Assembly (NCBI GenBank): GCA_045658315.1
Contig: JAZOUV010000025.1
Coordinates: 1 to 32,187 of the forward strand
Length of the DNA stretch: 32,187 nt
Source: RGIG1995 sp045658315
GTDB lineage: Bacteria > Bacillota > Clostridia > Oscillospirales > CAG-272
Reading direction: 5' to 3'
The notes under the pieces are model-generated. The model was given only the letters and a program-made list of their open reading frames with translations. It was not told the origin of the DNA and made no database searches. Below are positions 30,470 through 32,187 of this stretch, piece after piece (position 1 is the first letter of the stretch; each line of letters opens with the position of its first letter). The position numbers were made by a program, and so were the translations under genes.

Positions 30470-30648
30470 GAGTTATAAAAAATTTGAGTGCATTAAAAAT
30501 TTTTATTTGTTAGAAATATTATGAAAAGATTTATGCAATTTTTTTATAACCGCCGTTGCAAAAACTTTTGCGGTTGTTGTGGCTTCTGTGTTTTCTTTTT
30601 CCTGCTCGATTGCATAGTAATTGAAATTGAATTATACAACAAAGAAAA

Positions 30649-30682
30649 CGGTTATTCAATACCTTTCGACATTGAATAACCG
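30649..30682. terminator. Terminator for the Asn-rich small gene
   Basis: CGGTTATTCAAT (30649-30660) pairs perfectly with ATTGAATAACCG (30671-30682). TTTTCTTTG follows on the reverse strand and CTTTCCTTTTT on the forward strand. Confidence 0.75.
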
Positions 30683-30728
30683 CTTTCCTTTTTAGCCAAG
30701 TTATATACCCAGCCTCTTTTTTTCTCTT

Positions 30729-30851
30729 TTAGCGATTGCTCTGGTTGTTGTAAGACTGGTTTTCGTTGTTGCTGTTGTTAGAGCTGTTGTTGGAGTTGCT
30801 GTTTGTCTTGCTGTTTTTGTTCTGATTCTGATTCTGGTTCTTGTTTTCCAT
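30729..30851 (-). CDS. Asn/Gln/Ser-rich 40-residue protein, function unknown
   Basis: A short gene read by hand on the reverse strand. It starts MENKNQNQNQNKNSK and ends NNQSNR; of 40 residues, 18 are Asn, 8 Ser and 5 Gln, with Tyr the only aromatic and no aliphatic residue after the first Met. An excellent ribosome site (ACAAGGAGATTTTTACC) precedes the ATG, and a strong terminator follows the TAA by about 45 bases. That arrangement argues for a real, well-translated gene rather than chance. A possible promoter (TTTAGT, 16 bases, TATAAT) lies about 80 bases upstream. Its composition suggests a soluble, disordered protein, possibly linked to spores or stress; that is a guess. Confidence 0.65.
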   Translation of the reverse strand: MENKNQNQNQNKNSKTNSNSNNSSNNSNNENQSYNNQSNR

Positions 30852-31002
30852 GGTAAAAATCTCCTTGTAAATTAGCCGTAAAATTTTTGTTCGGCTTTTT
30901 GTTTACGTTAAGAGTATTGACCTAAATTCACTTGATTATTATAGGAAAAATTTGGTTAAACTAAATTTGCATTATTTGGCAAATATTATAGTTTTGCTTT
31001 AG

Positions 31003-31031
31003 TTGACAAAAATCGATTTTTTTATTATAAT
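31003..31031 (+). promoter_or_regulatory. Consensus promoter for the cell-wall hydrolase gene
   Basis: TTGACA (31003-31008), a 17-base spacer and TATAAT (31026-31031): exact consensus. Confidence 0.88.
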
Positions 31032-31081
31032 ATTTTCGTGTTTGTAAACATAAAGAATACATACTCATCAAGGGGTTACAT

Positions 31082-32187
31082 ATGATTTTCAAATCAAAAG
31101 GAAAGGAAATAACGAAGACGCTGATTATAATCTTGCTTATGGCGGTTATGGTCGTAAGTGTGATGATGACTGTGCTTGGAGCTTCTCCGAGGAGACAGGG
31201 CAGAGTTACCACGTCGACGGGATATACTTTGAACGTACGCTCCGAACCGGTTAACGGCTCGGTAATAGCGAGTTTGAACAGTGGCGATATAGTTACGGTT
31301 TTAGGCGAGCAGGAAGTGCCGGGGGCGGTTATGTGGTATTTGATAGATACCGGAAGTGTAACAGGATATGTTACCTCGGCATATTTGGAGATATTACCCG
31401 AAGAAACAACGCCTCCCGAAACGACAGAGCCGGGTGAAACAACGCCTCCCGACGAGACGACAGGCGAAGAGACACCGCCGGAAGAACCGCCGACGATAGA
31501 TTTTGAAGCATATATGAATGAGCAAAAATTTCCCGAATCGTACAAGCCGTATTTAAGAGAATTACATAATCTTTATCCGAACTGGGTGTTCAAGGCACAG
31601 CACGTTGAATGTGATTTTGAATATGCGGTAGATAAAGAGCATGGAATTGCCTTGGTAGAAAATAATAATCCGTCATCGTGGAAATCAATAGAGGGAGATG
31701 CTTATGACTGGGGCTCAAGTACCTGGAAGATATTTGACGGCGACAGATGGGTAAGAGCATCGAGGGATATAATAAGACACTATATGGACCCGAGAAACTT
31801 CCTCGGAGAAAATACCGTATTCCAATTTCTTGACCAGAGCTATGACTCGACGGTGCAGAATATAGACGGAGTAAAGAGGATAATAGCGGGAACGTTTATG
31901 GAGAATGACATAACCGATACCGACGGAAGCGTACTAAATTATGCGACGGCTATTTACAATGCCGGTGTTGAATACAAGGTAAATCCTTACGTTCTTTCTT
32001 CTATGATAATTATAGAAGTGGGAAGTCAAGGTTCAAGCATAATATTGGGCACATATCCCGGATATGAAGGCTACTTCAACTATTTTAATATAGGTGCGTA
32101 TTCTGCAAATGGAATGAACCCGATACAAAGAGGCTTGTGGTATGCAAAAGGGGGAAATGACGGTTCAGGTACATCGTACGGCAGACC
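31082..32187 (+). CDS. Secreted SH3-domain glucosaminidase-type cell-wall hydrolase (5' part)
   Basis: The frame is open from ATG 31082 to the window end (368 full codons). It starts with a basic tip and a hydrophobic helix (TLIIILLMAVMVVSVMMTVLG, about residues 13-33), a signal peptide or anchor. A bacterial SH3 domain follows (about 40-105: GYTLNVRSEPVNGSVIASLNSGD...MWYLIDTGSVTGYVTSAYLEIL), then a Pro/Thr/Glu-rich linker (about 107-140). After that comes a domain typical of clostridial N-acetylglucosaminidase-like proteins (YLRELHNLYPNWVFKAQH, then DPRNFL and YKVNPYVLSSMIIIEVGSQGSS). The Glu in SSMIIIEVG aligns with the catalytic Glu of GH73-type glucosaminidases. It likely cuts or binds peptidoglycan outside the cell. 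The end of the gene is not in the window. Confidence 0.88.
   Translation, partial: MIFKSKGKEITKTLIIILLMAVMVVSVMMTVLGASPRRQGRVTTSTGYTLNVRSEPVNGSVIASLNSGDIVTVLGEQEVPGAVMWYLIDTGSVTGYVTSAYLEILPEETTPPETTEPGETTPPDETTGEETPPEEPPTIDFEAYMNEQKFPESYKPYLRELHNLYPNWVFKAQHVECDFEYAVDKEHGIALVENNNPSSWKSIEGDAYDWGSSTWKIFDGDRWVRASRDIIRHYMDPRNFLGENTVFQFLDQSYDSTVQNIDGVKRIIAGTFMENDITDTDGSVLNYATAIYNAGVEYKVNPYVLSSMIIIEVGSQGSSIILGTYPGYEGYFNYFNIGAYSANGMNPIQRGLWYAKGGNDGSGTSYGR

Noticed and set aside
30521..30679. A 52-residue Cys-rich frame on the forward strand (MKRFMQFFYNRRCKNFCGCC...)
   Set aside because: No ribosome binding site, no promoter, and its 3' end lies inside the terminator stem of the reverse-strand Asn-rich gene; the Cys run comes from a local AACCGC/GCGGTT repeat. 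Probably chance.
30961..31545. A 194-residue reverse frame rich in Gly, Ser and Val
   Set aside because: It is antisense to the signal peptide, SH3 domain and Pro/Thr/Glu linker of the cell-wall hydrolase; the repeats reflect the linker on the other strand.

Overview
The window looks like a chromosomal piece of an anaerobic, low-to-moderate GC gut-type Firmicute of the class Clostridia (Oscillospiraceae/Ruminococcaceae-like). This rests on the cmk-plsC-ispH/rpsA gene order with IspH fused to ribosomal protein S1, a SCIFF peptide with its radical-SAM maturase, a DUF1292 protein, strong sigma-A promoters with 17-bp spacers, and AAGGAGG-type ribosome binding sites. The assignment is inference from gene content; no database was searched.

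Layout. Positions 1-133 are the end of an MntP-type manganese exporter. A forward housekeeping block follows (410-6486): purD overlapping a BaiN/HI0933-type flavoprotein, then cmk, plsC and the ispH-S1 fusion. A 360-bp gene-free stretch full of nested hairpins separates this from reverse-strand genes: a short Orn/Lys/Arg decarboxylase-family enzyme, the SCIFF maturase, and upstream of it the 49-residue SCIFF peptide gene.

Positions 10163-19323 hold a reverse-strand catabolic region in two parts. The upstream part (19323 to 14339) is iolA/mmsA, iolC, an iolJ-type aldolase and a uxaB-type oxidoreductase: the lower half of inositol catabolism plus a hexuronate-type reductase. A strong hairpin separates it from a type III CoA-transferase, a thiolase, a degenerate 3-hydroxyacyl-CoA dehydrogenase and an intact one (14122 to 10163). 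Together they could turn a deoxy-keto-gluconate-type acid into DHAP and acetyl-CoA or an acyl-CoA, then process acyl-CoAs towards a short-chain product. Substitutions in the UxaB, aldolase and dehydrogenase active sites suggest the substrates are not the textbook ones.

Positions 19324-22140 contain tRNA-Glu, pepD, tRNA-Arg and tRNA-His, with structured non-coding DNA, including a second hairpin/direct-repeat mosaic. Forward genes follow: low-molecular-weight tyrosine phosphatase, AI-2E family permease, DUF1292 protein and a 6S-like RNA candidate whose 3' end/terminator is duplicated. Then come a reverse NfeD-stomatin pair, a forward acyl carrier protein and a NERD-like membrane protein. A reverse four-gene operon (lipoprotein cyclophilin, deoC, DUF554, DUF1461) and a reverse 40-residue Asn-rich protein precede the start of a forward SH3/glucosaminidase cell-wall hydrolase that runs off the end.

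The most interesting points are the hybrid iol/uxaB plus acyl-CoA region, a possible second translation start that would release S1 from the IspH-S1 fusion, two hairpin mosaics built on repeated heptamers, and unrecognised structured RNA candidates.
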